Of a stretch of 64,000 nt of DNA, positions 23,755 through 36,900 are shown in pieces. This DNA comes from Tigriopus japonicus (lineage: Eukaryota > Arthropoda > Copepoda > Harpacticoida > Harpacticidae), in the NCBI GenBank assembly GCA_010645155.1, contig JAAGOF010000071.1, positions 51,109 to 115,108 on the forward strand, given 5' to 3'. The notes under the pieces were generated by a model. It did not search any database. It was not told the DNA's origin and was given only the letters and a program-made list of their open reading frames with translations. The position numbers were made by a program, and so were the translations under genes. Within the stretch, counting starts at the first letter, position 1. Every line of letters starts with the position of its first letter.

Positions 23755-25295
23755 GGAGCGAGTTCGTCACCTCCGGACCGATGAACGGATTGGATGAACT
23801 CAACGGGGGATAAGTAAACTGAGCCGCTCACACCCGCTTTGATTCGGCGTGGGAACTGCGTGAAAGCGAAACCAACCACCTGGTTGGACCTTGGTAGAGG
23901 GCCCTATCAGATGAAACAACGGGTCGACAGAGGGATGGATGGATGGATGGAAAGATATGAGCGTAAGATGAGCATGCGATCGAGGCACAGGAAGGAAGGA
24001 AGGAATAGGGTGGGCAGCGACCACTCAATCTCCAATCGATCCAGGAACACACACGACGGCCTCAACGGATCAGCGGATTAGCAGAATCAGGCTCACTGAC
24101 TGACTGACTCACTCACTCACTCACTCACTCGGTGAGTCGGTCAGATCGTAGACGACCACGGCAGTCTTCAAAAAAGAAAAGAAGATCGAACACGAGAGCT
24201 GGATGGAAGCGGGAGGAAGCGCAGAGGGGGAGGGAGAAGGAGGACAAAGTTGTTGCCACTTGGGAGGTTTGAGTCGTGGATGGAAGAGAGGAGAACCCAA
24301 GAGCTAAGTATCAAGTCCTCCTCCAAGGCTAACTGAATAAAGAAGAAGAAGGAGAGACAGAGAGCCAGAGAGCCTAGAACACGGGCCTGAGAGGCCATCG
24401 TGGGAAATTCAGGGCGACCGGCGGTTATTTTGTAAATTCTAGAATAATTTGTGTAAAGCAAAACTTTGTTTGTCAAGGAAGGCAAAAGTTAAAAAAGATC
24501 GAATATCACGACCAAAATATTTGTTCAGAATTGAGACATAAATATTCGGCCTTCAATCCCATCCGTTTGACATTATTTTTTTTCTCGTTTTTCTCATTTT
24601 TGCCCTATGTATCCCTAAAGAAGTGTATCCCTAATTACACGGTTCCACCGGTTCCACCCTCAAAATTGTGCCTTACTCAATGTGAGTGACCATGTGAGAC
24701 TCAAATTCAACAATTCTCTATGCTCGTGTGTTTCCTCAAAAACTAATGAAGCCTATGTTTGCAAAGTCAAAAGTCGGGAAATTCATGACACCCAGAATCA
24801 GCACCAACATTTAACATCCATCAAACATGATGAATTTTCTCCCGATATTAATCTAATTAAAATCCAGCGGGGCACAACTTCCTCAAAAAGCTTATAATAA
24901 ATACAAACCTAAGTAGATGGTTTACTACAACACGCTGAATCATGTCGTTTCAGTGTTACTTTTTGTCCGTTTTAGATTGTAGCGTTCAGATCGCAAGAAG
25001 CAAACTTTCAATGCATTAAGTTTTATTATAACCATTTTTCGACCATAGAGAGTTGTTCACTTATGCCGACGACTTTTTTTCAAAAATGAAGATCATGAAA
25101 AAATTAAACAGTTTGTGAAATTTAATCAATGGATCTAAATATTAAACTAGTGAAGAAATTGATGTTTAAAGTATCCCTTTTGTTCATTCTTGAATATTCT
25201 TTGATGTGCAAGTGCTCAGTTTTGTTCTATGAAAGTGCTTGGTCAAATGCCAAGACTTTCAGTGTCGCTGTTCAATGTCAAAGTATCATAATGAA

Positions 25296-26531
25296 TAGGG
25301 ACGGGCAAATAGTGTAAAAAGATTTTTGGTAACATAAACCCATTTTTTTGCACTTTTGAACTTTCGACCTTTATTTGCACTTTTTATTTACGTTTTTGGC
25401 CAAAATTGACAAATTGTTAAGAAAATGTAGTGGCTTTTGAAAGAATTTTTAGTTTCAAGATCAAATTTTGAACTAGTCGAAAAAGCTTGCATTTGCAATC
25501 AACCATTCTTAGCACCTTGAAGAAATATGTGCATTTCAGACGCAAACCTCACACTTTATTCACCATCTTGGCTTTAATTATAACATCCGGTTTACTAAAC
25601 TAAAGATTAGACAAAAGAATCTCATTGCATGCAACCAACAAATAGCAAACCTAAAGAAACTCATGTTATGGTAATAGAAGGATCTACAAACAATATAGAT
25701 TGCAGAATTAGGTTTGCTGCCTTCAAAGATCGCTATTTCTAACAAAGGCCGTTATAAACTTAAAATCATCAAGCTAAGGATACATCAATGTAGGAGTACA
25801 CATTGTTTAATTGACTTGGAGATATTACTTTTAAGTTCCAAAAGTAATTGAGAACAGTTTTGATGTGATGAGACAATGAATGCCACATTTGAAATTGAGT
25901 TCTGGTAATTAGGCCATGGGCCAAATATTGAAGTTATGTCACTAAAAACATGCATAAAACACATTTATGACTATTTTCTTTGATGCAATTGTTAGGCACA
26001 CGTGGGTATTTTTCTGTTCAATTTTCAATGTCTATTTTTGAACAACTTGAAGGACAAAAACGGAGTGATGTAAAGCCATATTAAACAATTGCTAAATATA
26101 TTTCGACAATATTTTAGGTACATACATCCACGAGACCACCTTAGGAATGAAAAATTCAGAAGATTGTTGACTAGAGTATTTTTCATGACTTTACATCCTT
26201 TTAGGTAGTGACCTAATTAATAGAACTCATTTATTTGTGCGGCATTGTCTCTTCACCTCAAACTAGTCTCAAATGTCTTTAGAAGTTGTAAATGACTTCT
26301 CCTACTCAATTAGGAGCCGTGGGTACTCCATGAATGACGTTTTAAGTCCAAATGCAAGTTATTTGCTCTTTTTTGACATTAATTTGCTCTTTTTTGACAT
26401 TGATTTGCTCTTTTTGACATTAATTTGCTCTTTTTTGACATTTATTTGCACTTTCAACATTTTTCTGCACTTTGTTTTGCACTTTTGGTAACTAAAAGGG
26501 TAAGATTATTTGCACTTTCTGCCCGTCCCTA
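25296..26531. mobile_element. hAT-like non-autonomous element with perfect 8-bp target duplication
   Basis: The left end TAGGGACGGGCAAATAGTG and the reverse complement of the right end, TAGGGACGGGCAGAAAGTG, form terminal inverted repeats. Both sides are flanked by the identical 8 bases ATAATGAA (25288-25295 and 26532-26539). The 1236-base interior is AT-rich, has no transposase frame, and carries a 21-bp tandem repeat near its right end. Confidence 0.9.
26361..26465. repeat. 21-bp tandem repeat inside the hAT-like element
   Basis: About five units close to ATTTGCTCTTTTTTGACATTA, the later ones degenerating to TTTGCACTTT motifs that also occur near the left end of the element. Confidence 0.85.
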
Positions 26532-26786
26532 ATAATGAAGATATTTTCTTATGGTGTGCATTTTGAATTAGCTCTACTAACAATATTAAATCCCTTGAAA
26601 CCACAAAAAACACTAATCAATATAGTTATATGAGCTAATTTAAAAGCCGCACACTAACAAAATATCTTTGTTATGATACTCCGACAGTAAAACTATTGCT
26701 TGTTAAAAAGTTTAATTGTGGTCAGATTTTTGACCATAAAAACCAAAATGGCAAAACTCTGCCAAAAATCCAACTCGAAACACGGT

Positions 26787-26895
26787 GACAGGACAATTCG
26801 ACTCAGGACAACTCGACCCAACGGACAACTCGACCCAGCGGACAACCCGACCCAGGACTACTCGACCCAGTGGACAACTTGACCCAGCAGAAACT
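26787..26895. repeat. 17-bp minisatellite, left array
   Basis: About six units of GGACAACTCGACCCAGC. It is the inverted partner of the array at 27190-27413. Confidence 0.88.
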
Positions 26896-27189
26896 CGACT
26901 AAATGGAAAACTTCAAAAGACACAAAACACACCTAAACAGTCATTTGAAACTCTAATAATCAAAATTTCATGGCAGATCCCCATTTTCCAAAATTTAGAG
27001 CCTCATATTTTCAAAAGGTATTTTTGCTATTGTATATCATTTTACTGATTTTTCCCACTGCCAAAAGCACATTGTTCTTTCCTCAAATTTGATTTTTTGG
27101 ATTAAAGTTAATATTTTGAACCACTAGTTTGAGTTTTGAGCTTTTTCAGATTTCCACAAGCTCAATTTTTGTAATGGGTTTAGTTGCCT

Positions 27190-27413
27190 TCAGGGTCAAG
27201 TTGTTCATTAGGTCAAGTTGTCCACTGGGTTGAGTTATCTGCTGGGTCGAATTATCTGCTGGGTCGACTTGTCCGTTGGGTCGATTTGTCCACTGGGTCG
27301 AGTTGTCTTGGGTCAGGTTGTCCGTTGGGTCGACTTGTCCGTTGGGTCGACTTGTCCGCTGGGTCGAGTTGTCCGCTGGGTCGAGTTGTCCGCTGGGTCG
27401 AGTTATCCTGGAA
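27190..27413. repeat. 17-bp minisatellite, right array, inverted relative to the left
   Basis: About thirteen units of GGGTCGAGTTGTCCGCT, the reverse complement of the left array unit. The two arrays are separated by about 295 bases of unrelated AT-rich DNA. Confidence 0.88.
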
Positions 27414-27980
27414 CCGAAACACATCAGTACTAACTACTACTGCAAAGATCTAACAGGTCCAGATTTTTTCTAGTCACCCTGCACTTAATGTTAACAGGTG
27501 ACTCAGACATGTTTCGGACGAAATCAAATTCATGGCTGTTTAACCATAAAGAAAGGCCATTTGTTCATGCTACTCCCTCTCCTCCCCCCTCCTCTCGATT
27601 CCAGCTACCCTAGACTCAACCTTTCTTTTATTTAGCCCGGCTGCTGATTTAGCCTTTCTGAGAGACGAAAGGTGTTTCAGTCCCTCCCGCCATTTCAGCC
27701 TCCTCCTCTAGCAGCCAGGCCACTTTTCCCTCCCAAGTCCGACCCCTCCCCTTCTTTCAACTAAGTACTTTCAACTAGGCCTAACATCAGCTGCGTTTGT
27801 TTTGGTTCATGTGTGACGTCATCACAACATGCCGTGTCCTGAATTTTCGAGTCGACCTCTTGTTCTATTGTACTAACAACCTCTCTCTGGTTCTTTAACG
27901 GCGTCATGACAACCCCAGATTAAAAAAGACACGGTTTCAGTACAAGTGTGGTATGCACGGTTAATCCTTTCAGATTCACC

Positions 27981-30900
27981 ATGGCTCATTCGAATTTTGA
28001 GTCCTTGGCCTTGTTATGGGGCGATATTGAGGGGCAGATCCGGAACTCGACGCCGGATTATATTGCGCTTACGGGTCGTTGGTTGTCTTTAAGCGAGTTC
28101 TTAGCCCATGGCTTGCTCGAAGATACTCATTTGCGATGGTTGACGGGACAGGTTCTGAGTGAATCTGCCCTTGACTTTTTGTTGAAGCACGTGTTGAAGA
28201 AAGAATGGACCGAAATGCACGTGGCCGCTTTGGGCGTGATCTCGGATTATTTACTCAATCAAGCTGTATCCGCCGATCAAGCCAGTTTGATCCAAAAATA
28301 CGCCCTGTTTTTGGTGAGTTCCGCGCCTTCGTCCCGTTCGCGTGTGGGCGGATTGGTCTTGTTAAAGGGGCTGATTCAGGTTTGTGTCGGACCGGATTGG
28401 TCGGATCGCCTCCAAGTGTCAGCCACCATTCAAAAGTTACTCACAATTTTAAGTCAAGGGCCGAGTAAAACCACGTCGAATCTGGTTAAATACCTCAATA
28501 TCACTTTGGGCACCTTTTGTCGCACGCACACCTCAGAATTATCGCACTTCAAAGAGTCGTTGCTTCACAATCTTTTGGAGCAATTGCGCCGTCAAACCGG
28601 GAGTGCGGTTCGTTCGCCCGATTTGACGGTCATTGAAGGCGTCTTGCTCGGCCTGGATGACTATTTGACGGCCTTCGGTTTGTCCTCAGACGATCAGACG
28701 GCGGAGTACGAACAGTTATATGATTGCTTGCGACGGGTGTGCCCTAAGGGTGAAGATGAGAAGCGCTGGACCGCTCGACGAGCCGGAGTTGTAGTGATGG
28801 GTCATCATTGTCAAGTGTTCCGGGCATATGTGACCGAGGACATTGAGTTCTGGTATGAAGAGCTTTACCGTTGGGCGTTTGCTCGCAATAGAGATGATCA
28901 TCGGGCGGGTTACCCTGCCATGCTGAGCTTACTTCAAGTGGTGGGCGATCATTTGGCTGAGAAGCCAAATATGAGGTGCATTAACTTTTTATTGGAGAAA
29001 TTTAAGACCATTCTTCGGCAGAAAGATTACTCACACGGTAAAGTCACGGCCTTTGCCATCCAAGGTTATGGCCATTTGGCTCGTGCCTGTCAGAAGGTGT
29101 TGCCCGAGGAAGATGTGCGGAAGATGTTGTTTGAACTCATCCGAAGAACGGAGGAAGTGTTTTTTAATCCCACTCTGCAGCTCTCTGAGGTGGAAGAACG
29201 ATTTGTGCACCTCTCCAGTTATGTGGACGCTTTAAGTCATATCGTCTTAGCCACCACAGACCTTCCTCCCGCGTGCCAAGTGCTTTTTGAAAAAATTGTC
29301 GTTTACTTGATCAAACAATACCCGAAAATTCCTAAGCCGTTCCAGAAATTTGCCGAGCAATCTGTATCCAAGGCTCTGGAGGTTGTTCGTCGCCAAAACG
29401 GATCGAGAGATGAGGATTTCTTATCGGAAATCATATTTCGGGGTATTTTGGAAAGCTGCTCGTATCCGGTTGTGACAAAACTAGATGAAGGTCTGATTGA
29501 TGGGGCTCCTCCGACGTCAGTCACCTCATTTTCGACCTTGTGGGTCCACTTAGTGTCGGAAAAGGGATCTCAAATTCCTCAGGTCATTTATGATCATTTT
29601 GTGAAGTGTTCGTTGAAAATTTTCTCCAAACTTAATCTCTCCTTCACCTCATTGGAAGAGGATCCTTCGGAGCCAAACGATTTGGAAAATGCAATTGATT
29701 CTGACATAGATGAAATAGATCCCGCTCCGACCTCAGTGAAAGATATCACCGTTCTAGCCAATCTTGTCACGCTCATGACAAGCACATTAACCTCCACCAA
29801 TCCAGCAAGGTTCTTACCCTGGTGTGAGGAGGTTTTATCCCAAATCATGGCTCAATCGTTGAGAAATCCAGAAATCAGTTCATTGTACCGATGTTTGAGT
29901 CTTGCGATTTCTTTGGGTAATCAAAGCGGATTATTTCAACAATCGTTCTCCGATCAATTGAAAGAGTCTCTAACAAAGTTTTGTTGGCAGTTGTGTTTAG
30001 TCATCCCTGATTACGAAGAGGAGCTTCTAGATTCGTGTTTGGAACTCATCATCGCTTTACCCGCTTGTGTGGTGACCACTCTTCAAGGAGTACTTCAACA
30101 TCCATTACGTCTAATATTTGGGATTGCCAAGACCGATCTGGCTTTGGCTGAAAAAGCTATCCAATCCTTTGAAATATGGCTGAAAGAGCTCGGAAAGGAA
30201 GAAGGATCTCTGATGTTCCGACCTTTGATTGTGAGTCTCAACAAATTCCTTATCGAGAATCGAATGGAAACCTTCAGTGACGACACTCTAAATGATGAGA
30301 TCAAAGGCCTCTCTGCCAAATCGAGAGCCAAAAAGAAATCAAAGAAATTGCCCGATGGTTTAGAAATTGGATCGGATACGCAGCTCCAAAGGCTTCAGAA
30401 GAAAATTCTCCTCTTCATCGGGAAATTAAGTTCCGAGACCTTGCAAAGTCTGATTCCGGATAAATCGGACGTAGGTTCCAAAGTAATCCGTTGGAACGAA
30501 GGCCATATCTTGCCATTTTCGATGCCTTTCCCCGATAAACGCGTGGACATATTCCTTGATGATCTTTTCCCGCGAGTTCTAAGTTTGGCTCTCGATGCAA
30601 GTTCCAGAAAGACCCGAGTTGCTGCCACGGAATCACTTCATACTCTGTCCGTGTTCATGATCGGTAAAAGTGCCACCTCCACTAATGATTTGAAAAAATC
30701 CAGGCCTCTAATTCCAATTTTTGAGAAGCTGTTCCCCGCATTTGTCGTTCTGTCCTGTGATCGTGATGTCGTCATCAAGGACTTATTCAAGCCGCTTTTG
30801 TTCCAATGCATCCATTGGTTCACCCGGAATTCAAAGGAGGAACAACCGGAAACTATCCTACTTTTGGACGCCATCATGGACGGATTGACTTATGAAGGAA

Positions 30901-33900
30901 ACGCAATGGTCCGAAAAGAATCCGCGAAATATCTCAACGAGTTCCTCAAATGGTCCATCAAGCAAACTCCCAAACAGGAAATGCTGAAAAAGATTCACAA
31001 CCCGAAAGCTCTTTTCCTCCGACTGTATTCATTTTGGCTACATCCGAATCCCATGAAGAGACAAGGAGCGTCCTTGGCATTCAACCATTTGTATCGAACA
31101 TTTCGCGAGGAAAGCGTCTTGGCTCGAGAATTCACCTTTGAAATATTAATTCACGTGATGAAGAGTCTCATGCAAACTCGAGAAGATCTATCGTCGTTAA
31201 GTGACTCGACCGCGGTTTTGGACGTGGCTAGTCAGTCATTGAAGCACCTTGCCCGAATTATCAAGGAAAAACATCGTCAATGGTCTGCCGATGGAACAAG
31301 TGTACGAAACGTTCCCAAAGATTTAAAAGGCCCCAACCTAGATGATTTATTGAGTTGGTTAGCCTCAATCGCTTTTCAAATCAATGAGGACGCTCGACAT
31401 AAGGCCATTGAACTCATTGAGATTTTGGCCGAGGGGAAACTACAAAAGTTGAAGTGTCTTCAACAAGCCCTTGGGCAGAAGAACATCGATGAAGCCTCGG
31501 CCCAACATTTAGATCAAGACTGTACTTTTAACGATCTCTTGGAGATGGATTTCAGACAGATCAAGATTTGGCTGAACCAAGCCGTAAGGTCTGTGGAATG
31601 TTATTCGTGGATGATTCATGTCAGCTTAATTGACGAATCGGCTCCATTCTTGTCAAAATATCTCCTTGAAAACATCCAAGTGGCTCTGCACGGATTTGTT
31701 CATCTATCCAAGTTGAAGGCCAAATTTCCCCTCACCGATTACCATATGCTCGAAAAACGTCTGGGTTGTTTGGTGCTCCAAATATTTGCGTTTGTTCGCA
31801 ATTTCTCCAAGAAAAGTCACATTCAAACCATTTGGACTGATCAAATGTGGCCTGCCATCTTGAAAGCCACTTTGACACCCTCTGAAATGGGCTTTAATGT
31901 GAATAAGAAAAGCTTGTTAGAGTTGGAACAAACTCTGGAAAGACTGCTACTCTTTGCCAAACGACAAGGAATGCTCTTTCAAGGCGTCTTCTCCAATATT
32001 CCCGAAGAGCTCCATCCTGAAAATGTGGTCTCGACCTCTGTAAAAGAAACCCTTAACTCAACATGCAAACATGCTTTGACCGGTTATCAATTATTGGCTA
32101 ATACAGGACATGTGACCTTTTGGCAAGGAAAGTTACCGGAATTGATTCGGAATTGCGTTGAACCGGAAGAGTTGTCCTTTAACGTTCCAGTTCTCGAGTT
32201 CTATTTTGCCCTAGCAAACCAAAATGACGAGGAGCTTAATTCATGTTTAGAGGCCCTGGAACCTCATTTGAAAAAACAATTCGTGACAAGAGTCTGGATC
32301 AGGAATGTCAACAAAAAGAACTTAACCCGGATATTCAAGAGAATTGTTAAGAGATACACTGGAGATCAGTGTTTCCTTCTCTCTTTGGTTTTAAGACTAT
32401 GCCAAGAAATGAACCGACGGTTATCGCTTAATCCCAAAGAGCCTAACATGGGTGTGGTACAATGTGTCTTTGAACATTGGTCGATTTTATCGGCTCAATC
32501 CGAGTCATCTCAAAATCAGGATATCATGCTCTCTTTAGTCTTCATTTTCCGTCGACTCATGCCCATGAATGAGACAGACTTGGCCAAGTCATCCCCGTTC
32601 CATAAGTTTGTGGCTTCAAATCTATCATCCAAGGTCCTTGATCTGAAATCTAAAGCCCTTTTGTTGGATTTCTTGGTCATTTTGATCGATCAGGAGGACG
32701 ATTTTGATCTGAGTCAAACTTTGGACGATTTCGCCAATTCCAGTTTCCCTCTTTCCTCTCTCGAATATGAAATCAATTCCTTTGAAGGCCAGACTTATTT
32801 GGAGTGCATTCAAAAGTTAGCCTCGACATTCATATCCACGGGATCAACGAAGGTTCTCACTTTCTTGATTGGTATTGTGGTTCGTGAAGAGAGTCACCGA
32901 GGTGCCAACGATATTGAAAATCAGATCTCGCTGAATCTGCATCAATTGGAAAGTAGAAAACAAGAAGGTCTCTTATTAGAGACCTTTGCTTACCTTCAAG
33001 AGGATAGAAAGTGTCCTTGTGCAGTGAGACTTCGAGTTCTTGAGACATTTTTGATCCCTTTGTTATTGGGTAGTCGAGACGTGGCGATCGTGAATTTCTG
33101 CGTCAAACGCATCCAAGATTTCCTGGAGACCTTCTTTTTGCCCATGTCTGGAATGGAAGAAAAGCGAATCGATGTCTTAGTTACAAAAATCACCGTCTTT
33201 AAGATCCTGGGAGCTGTGTATGGGAAATTGTCCATGGAAAAAGTGCATTCAAGTTCTTCAGAGATCGCCAAGACGGCTTTTCCATTTCTGAAGATTAAGA
33301 AACAAGTAAAAGAGGGTGCAAACATGACCGGAAAGGAAATGTCCATCTTTCTTGTGCGAATGCTTCAGAGTGTTAAATCTGAGATTATGGATGGTTCCGA
33401 ACAATTGAAAGAGTATTTCCGAAACTATCACTGCAGTGCCTACAATGCAATGATGTCTGTGATTTCATGTGTTCAAACTGAAGACAAATTCTTCAAGAAC
33501 TACATCTTCAAGGAAGCTGTGAGCAAAAGTGAATTGATCTGGAGTCGGATAGTCGACCCAAATAAGGTATATCATTTCCCAATAGAGACGGACACTTTTC
33601 AACCCATGAAAGCCAAACTTGTGGCGATTCGTAAGATCAAACAGTCGTCTGGTTCGGAGACTCAGTCCCAAAATTTCTTTGGCACGTCTCTAGAAAGTCA
33701 TTACTTGTCTGATTCGTCCATGAGTCAAGCTATAACCTCTTACGATTTCACTCAAAGTTCCGTGACTTTGAATGCCAAACCCAGAACGAACTCGAATGTT
33801 AATGCTTCATCCAATGAGGAGGAGAAATCGAATTATGTGACCCTAGAGAGCGATGATATGAATAGTCATGAATGTATGGCTCCTCTTGTGGGAACAATGA

Positions 33901-36900
33901 CCTACTTGCTTGACATTAAGAAGGTCCCAACGGAGGCGAGTGATCTACCAGAATGGCTCGAATGTGTGGTTGAAGCTGCCAGCGATACTTCCCAATCCAA
34001 GAACGCCAGAATGTTCCTTCTAAAGCTTTTGTGGAATTGTAGGGACAACCTGGAACCCTATCAAAAAACTTTGGGCAGATATTTGCTCCCCATTTTGGCC
34101 AAGGAGAGCCTTTGGACTAATGACGCTAAGCTGAATTCTGTGTGGCTCGATTTGATGAGTTTGGTGGCTCTTTGGGCTCCGGAATTGACACCCAAAGAGA
34201 GTGAAATGAACCTTAAAGCATGCACTGTGGTGTTAGTGGACCTTTTGGCTAGATTTGCCATTGAAAATGAAAACAGAGAGGTGGTGAAGCATCTGTTGGA
34301 GCTGATGAAAACTTTCGTCCAAAGTTGGCATTCTGTTCTGAGAGCGTGTTCGGATGAGTTGTTCACTCAATTTCAAAGCCATCCCAAGAAAAGACCGGTC
34401 GTAGTTCAAATCATCGGGATATTCTTGAGTCACGGATTGGATCCCGTTCCTGAGGGAGCTTTGGTAGACTTCTCCAAATTTTGGTCCACAGTTTTATCCC
34501 AATTGGAACAAGTTGGAAAGTCGCAATACGTACAAATGGCACAGACTGTCGGACTTGGACTCAAGTTTTATCAAGGGAGCAAGAATTATTCTCGTTTTTT
34601 TGCTCTTGTCGAAGATCGGTTGAATTCAATCACTTCTGGGGGATCTCAAGTCAACTCGAGCAGGTTCCTTGTCTGCCTTTATCATTGTCAGACTTGGGTG
34701 CCAGAAATCTGCCATAACTATTATCGAAAGTACATCTATTCTCTTTCCAAGAAGGCAGGAGAAGAGCTCATTTTTGGATTGGAAATCATTGCTGCGTGTG
34801 CCCCAGATTTGGGCAAATCACCTAATGATATTCCAAAAGAACTCAATCTCATCGGAATCAAGGGTTTCTTGCGTCACTTTGACGGTCAAGTTCAGGCCCG
34901 AGCCCTCAAGATACTCACCAAGTTATTGCCTTTTATGGAACCCGAATTAATTCTCGAGTACGTAGAGTTGTGCCAAAACTTTTCCAATCATGCAATTGAT
35001 TTGGTGCGGAAGTTGAGATTAGAGCTGGCTCAAGAAAGCTATCTTTTGGCTAAAACTCATCCAAGAGATGGCTCATCTTGGAACAGGGTCCATAAAATGG
35101 CCATTCAAATGATTACCGAAGCTTTAGGCGATTGGCAAGGGACGATCGTGAGCCAAGCCATTGAATTCTTGGACCTCAAGTCGGACCTCTCCCAAGACAC
35201 TTGTGTCCGATTGACAACTCTCTTCCAGGATTTCGTGACGGAATCGAGTCAACAGAATTTCCTCCCCAATGCCACCAACCTCATGTTTCTTCTCTGTCAT
35301 CGATCACCGGAAATGGATCGAAAGCTGTTTTCGGATCCTTTGAGCGATCAAGTCCACTTCCAAGAGCAAATCATCAATACTTCCTGGCGATATCAAACTC
35401 AAGAGAGTAAGATACCGAGATTCGTGGAAACCCTCTCTCAAAGCCAAACCACTGAAGGATATTACATTCGAGCTACTCAACAAACCATGGAATTCGAGCA
35501 AACCCAGATGGCCAGCGGTTCAACTCAGTCAATCTCATCTCCAGAGTCACGCAATGATGAGTTGAATTCCACGAAAGGACAGTCCAATCGACCATCCGCA
35601 TCAAGCCTTCGTCCCAAGAGGTTCCAGACTTCGCAAAACAACGAATCCGAGTATGAGCGGGCTAAATCTCGCTTTGCCAGGATCCATTTCCGATCTCAAG
35701 AAAAAGAAGCCCAAAGTAAAATGGATGCTCAAGGTCAACGATCCGCCGGAGTCACTCTCGTTCGCAAATATCGAACCGGTGAACTTCCTGATATCCAGAT
35801 ATCTGCCGGAGATGTCATCAAAGCCATCAATAATCTAGTGAAACGGGACGAACAAATGGCCAGATCTATGCTTTGTACCCTGATCAAGTCCATTGTGGTT
35901 GCCGGAGCTCCGGACACTTTCACGGATTCTCTGAAAAACGCTCTGGTAGACATACTGAGCCGTTTGCAATTGGAGGATCGATTCCTCACTTCAGCTATCT
36001 TGGAACTCGTGACCACTTTGAATCCGAGTGGCATTCCCATTGCGCAAGTGAGTCTCATCGCCAGATCACTTCATCTCGAAGGTTTGGGCATCTTAACTCT
36101 CGAAAATCAGTTACGTTCAATGGATGATCGCACTCCTGCTCGGAAAAAAATTCGACAAATGGAAGTCGCATTTTCGCAGGACGACCTGAATATTTACGGC
36201 AAGCTAATGGAACTTTATCGAAGTCTGGCCCAAGAGGATTCTGTACGAGGGATTGGAGCTCAGTTCTTCTCCGATCAAAAACTTTTTTCTCGGGCGTTAA
36301 ATCATGAATCCTTGCAGCACTTCGAACCGGCCTCAGAGATCTATTCTCAATTGAAGCAGGCCTATCAAGATTCGGAAGCCATGAACCAGGTCTATCGAGA
36401 GTTCTACTTGGAATCTCTGGAAAAAATGTCGAAATGGGATGTCTTGGAGAAAGAAACATTGGCAATTGTTGATGGCGAGCCTGTGCGTCTTGTAGATTCT
36501 GAATGGGCTCAATTGCGAGTTTTGCCCAAGTTTATTGAAGCGAGTTTGTTTCAAATCTCCGAAGGGAAATCAAAAGCAAATGCACTGTTCAACCTCATGG
36601 ATAACAAAAGTAGTGTCAACAATCTTCGGGAACGGTTTGGTTTAAATTTTTCGTTGGCTTATTTGATGAAGAAGCAGTTTATTGACGCCGAGATGGTGGT
36701 GAAGCAAACTTTGGACAAGTTCCTCCACGATTGGGCTAATATGGATGGATTCAGTGTACCCCAAATGATCTCAAATCTCCATCAATTGAAACGGCTCTCT
36801 CAAATTGACGAACTGTTGCATTCTAAGCCAAACATGTCTTCTTCAAAGCCTCACCAACTCTCTCAATTAGAATCACTTCAGCATTTAGACATTTTGATTC

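Larger units (their letters stand above)
23755..27980. other. Intergenic region with ERK promoter, hAT element and minisatellites
   Basis: The first 700 bases are the presumed ERK 5' UTR and promoter, with GGAT runs (23934-23952) and an (ACTC)n run (24105-24130). Bases 24500-25290 show nothing clear. The rest holds the hAT-like element (25296-26531) and the inverted minisatellite pair (26787-27413). Bases 27560-27980 are a pyrimidine-rich presumed promoter and leader for DNA-PKcs. Confidence 0.6.

Noticed and set aside
24168..24395. Minus-strand frame beginning like a signal peptide (MASQARVLGSLALCLSFFFF)
   Set aside because: It arises from the pyrimidine-rich leader upstream of ERK; the rest of the frame is Leu/Pro/Ser low complexity with no domain or cysteines.
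27146..27473. Frames up to 92 codons across the 17-bp minisatellite
   Set aside because: All three frames stay open only because the repeat unit has no stop codons; the product is a simple repeat.
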